In this document: positions 63,473 to 64,000 of the stretch, one piece after another
Position numbering within the stretch: the first letter of the stretch is position 1
Layout: the number at the start of each line of letters is the position of its first letter
NCBI GenBank assembly: GCA_963693305.1
Contig: OY855904.1
Location: 17,968,496-18,032,495, forward strand
Reading direction: 5' to 3'
Length of the DNA stretch: 64,000 nt
Origin: Meandrina meandrites
Lineage: Eukaryota > Cnidaria > Anthozoa > Scleractinia > Meandrinidae
Made by a program: the position numbers and the translations under genes
Notes under the pieces: generated by a model
What the model saw: the letters and a program-made list of their open reading frames with translations, nothing else
Database searches by the model: none
Told to the model about the DNA's origin: nothing

Positions 63473-63475
63473 GGT

Positions 63476-63978
63476 AAACTTTTAGTACAACTTTGTAAAG
63501 GTTTTACCAATAAACAAATTGTAGTTGCTATGACGTCAAAATTGGTTGCCATGGCAACGTCATATGAGGTCAAAGATACCTTATTTTTTACCTTCTGAGG
63601 CTAATAACTTAAAAACTAGACGGTGAAAGTTTTTGTTTTTCATATATTTTTGTCTACTGGGCAAAACAAACAATCTAACAATGTTTAAAAAAATTCTGTA
63701 GGTAGGGTTCAGAGCCACCTTGAATTAGTGAAAAAATGACGTACCTTCGAATCCTACCTACAGATATTTTAAAAATTTGCAAATTTTTTTTGTCAGTTAG
63801 ATAATATATCAAAAACAAGAATTTTCACCAAGTAGTTCTTGAGTTATTAGCCTCAAAAGGTCAAAAATAAGGTATCTTTGACCTCATATAACGTTGCCAT
63901 GGCAACGAATTTTGATGTCATAGCAACTACAATTTGTTCATTGGTAAAAACTTGTACAAGTTTGTACTAAAAGATTTT
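63476..63978. repeat. About 500-bp near-complete palindrome after the 62903 gene
   Basis: AAACTTTTAGTACAACTTTG at 63476 and the inverse at the right end start two arms of about 240 bases that match nearly throughout (TTGCTATGACGTCAAAATT, TTGCCATGGCAACGT, GAGGTCAAAGATACCTTATTTTT, GAGGCTAATAACT, CTGTAGGTAGG). The short centre is near 63730. Arms differ at scattered sites, so it is an old or gene-converted foldback element. Confidence 0.92.
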
Positions 63979-64000
63979 CCTAAAAATTATTGGTATAGCT

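Overview
The window is eukaryotic, AT-rich and intron-rich, and looks like nuclear DNA of a cnidarian, probably an anthozoan such as a stony coral or anemone. The evidence is a TSPN-bearing fibrillar collagen built of 54/45-nt Gly-X-Y exons, an intronless class A receptor nested in one of its introns, and very many short palindromic (foldback) MITEs and tRNA-headed repeats in introns and spacers. The species call is inference.

Layout. 1-1.7 kb: spacer with foldback elements. 1685-2200 (+): small two-hairpin membrane protein, possibly of the promethin/LDAF1 type. 2.2-4.0 kb: repeats. 4023-6616 (-): two-exon gene for a secreted protein with one six-cysteine sushi domain. 6.6-8.7 kb: spacer with one doubtful plus-strand ORF. 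8766-61396 (-): one fibrillar procollagen gene, here resolved into 74 coding exons (about 1614 residues), filling more than 80% of the window. 47649-50683 (+): rhodopsin-like GPCR inside the largest collagen intron, with a frame break at its 7TM/tail junction and a tail grown into six degenerate about 300-bp coding repeats. 61.4-62.9 kb: spacer between divergent genes, with a terminal-inverted-repeat element. 62903-63472 (+): unrecognised basic, lysine-rich protein whose stop codon lies a few bases before a roughly 500-bp palindrome.

The collagen reads signal peptide, thrombospondin-N-like (TSPN) domain, minor triple helix, short non-collagenous linker, uninterrupted major helix of exactly 1014 residues, telopeptide with an RKRR furin-type site, and a COLFI C-propeptide. 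This is the type V/XI (clade B) module order. Every exon boundary from the TSPN end to the end of the helix is phase 0, which supports the exon set. Unusual points are six consecutive 18-nt exons at the end of the helix, lack of lysine at the two classical helical cross-link positions, and a C-propeptide with its seventh cysteine displaced.

The genes do not form a pathway. The collagen supplies extracellular matrix fibrils and the sushi protein is also secreted; the GPCR is a nested, independently oriented insertion. Apart from the genes, repeats dominate: at least fifteen foldback/MITE elements, one dispersed family with four copies, tRNA-derived SINE-like units, a 1.1-kb polypurine tract, (AAT)n and (GACT)n microsatellites and a 21-bp minisatellite.
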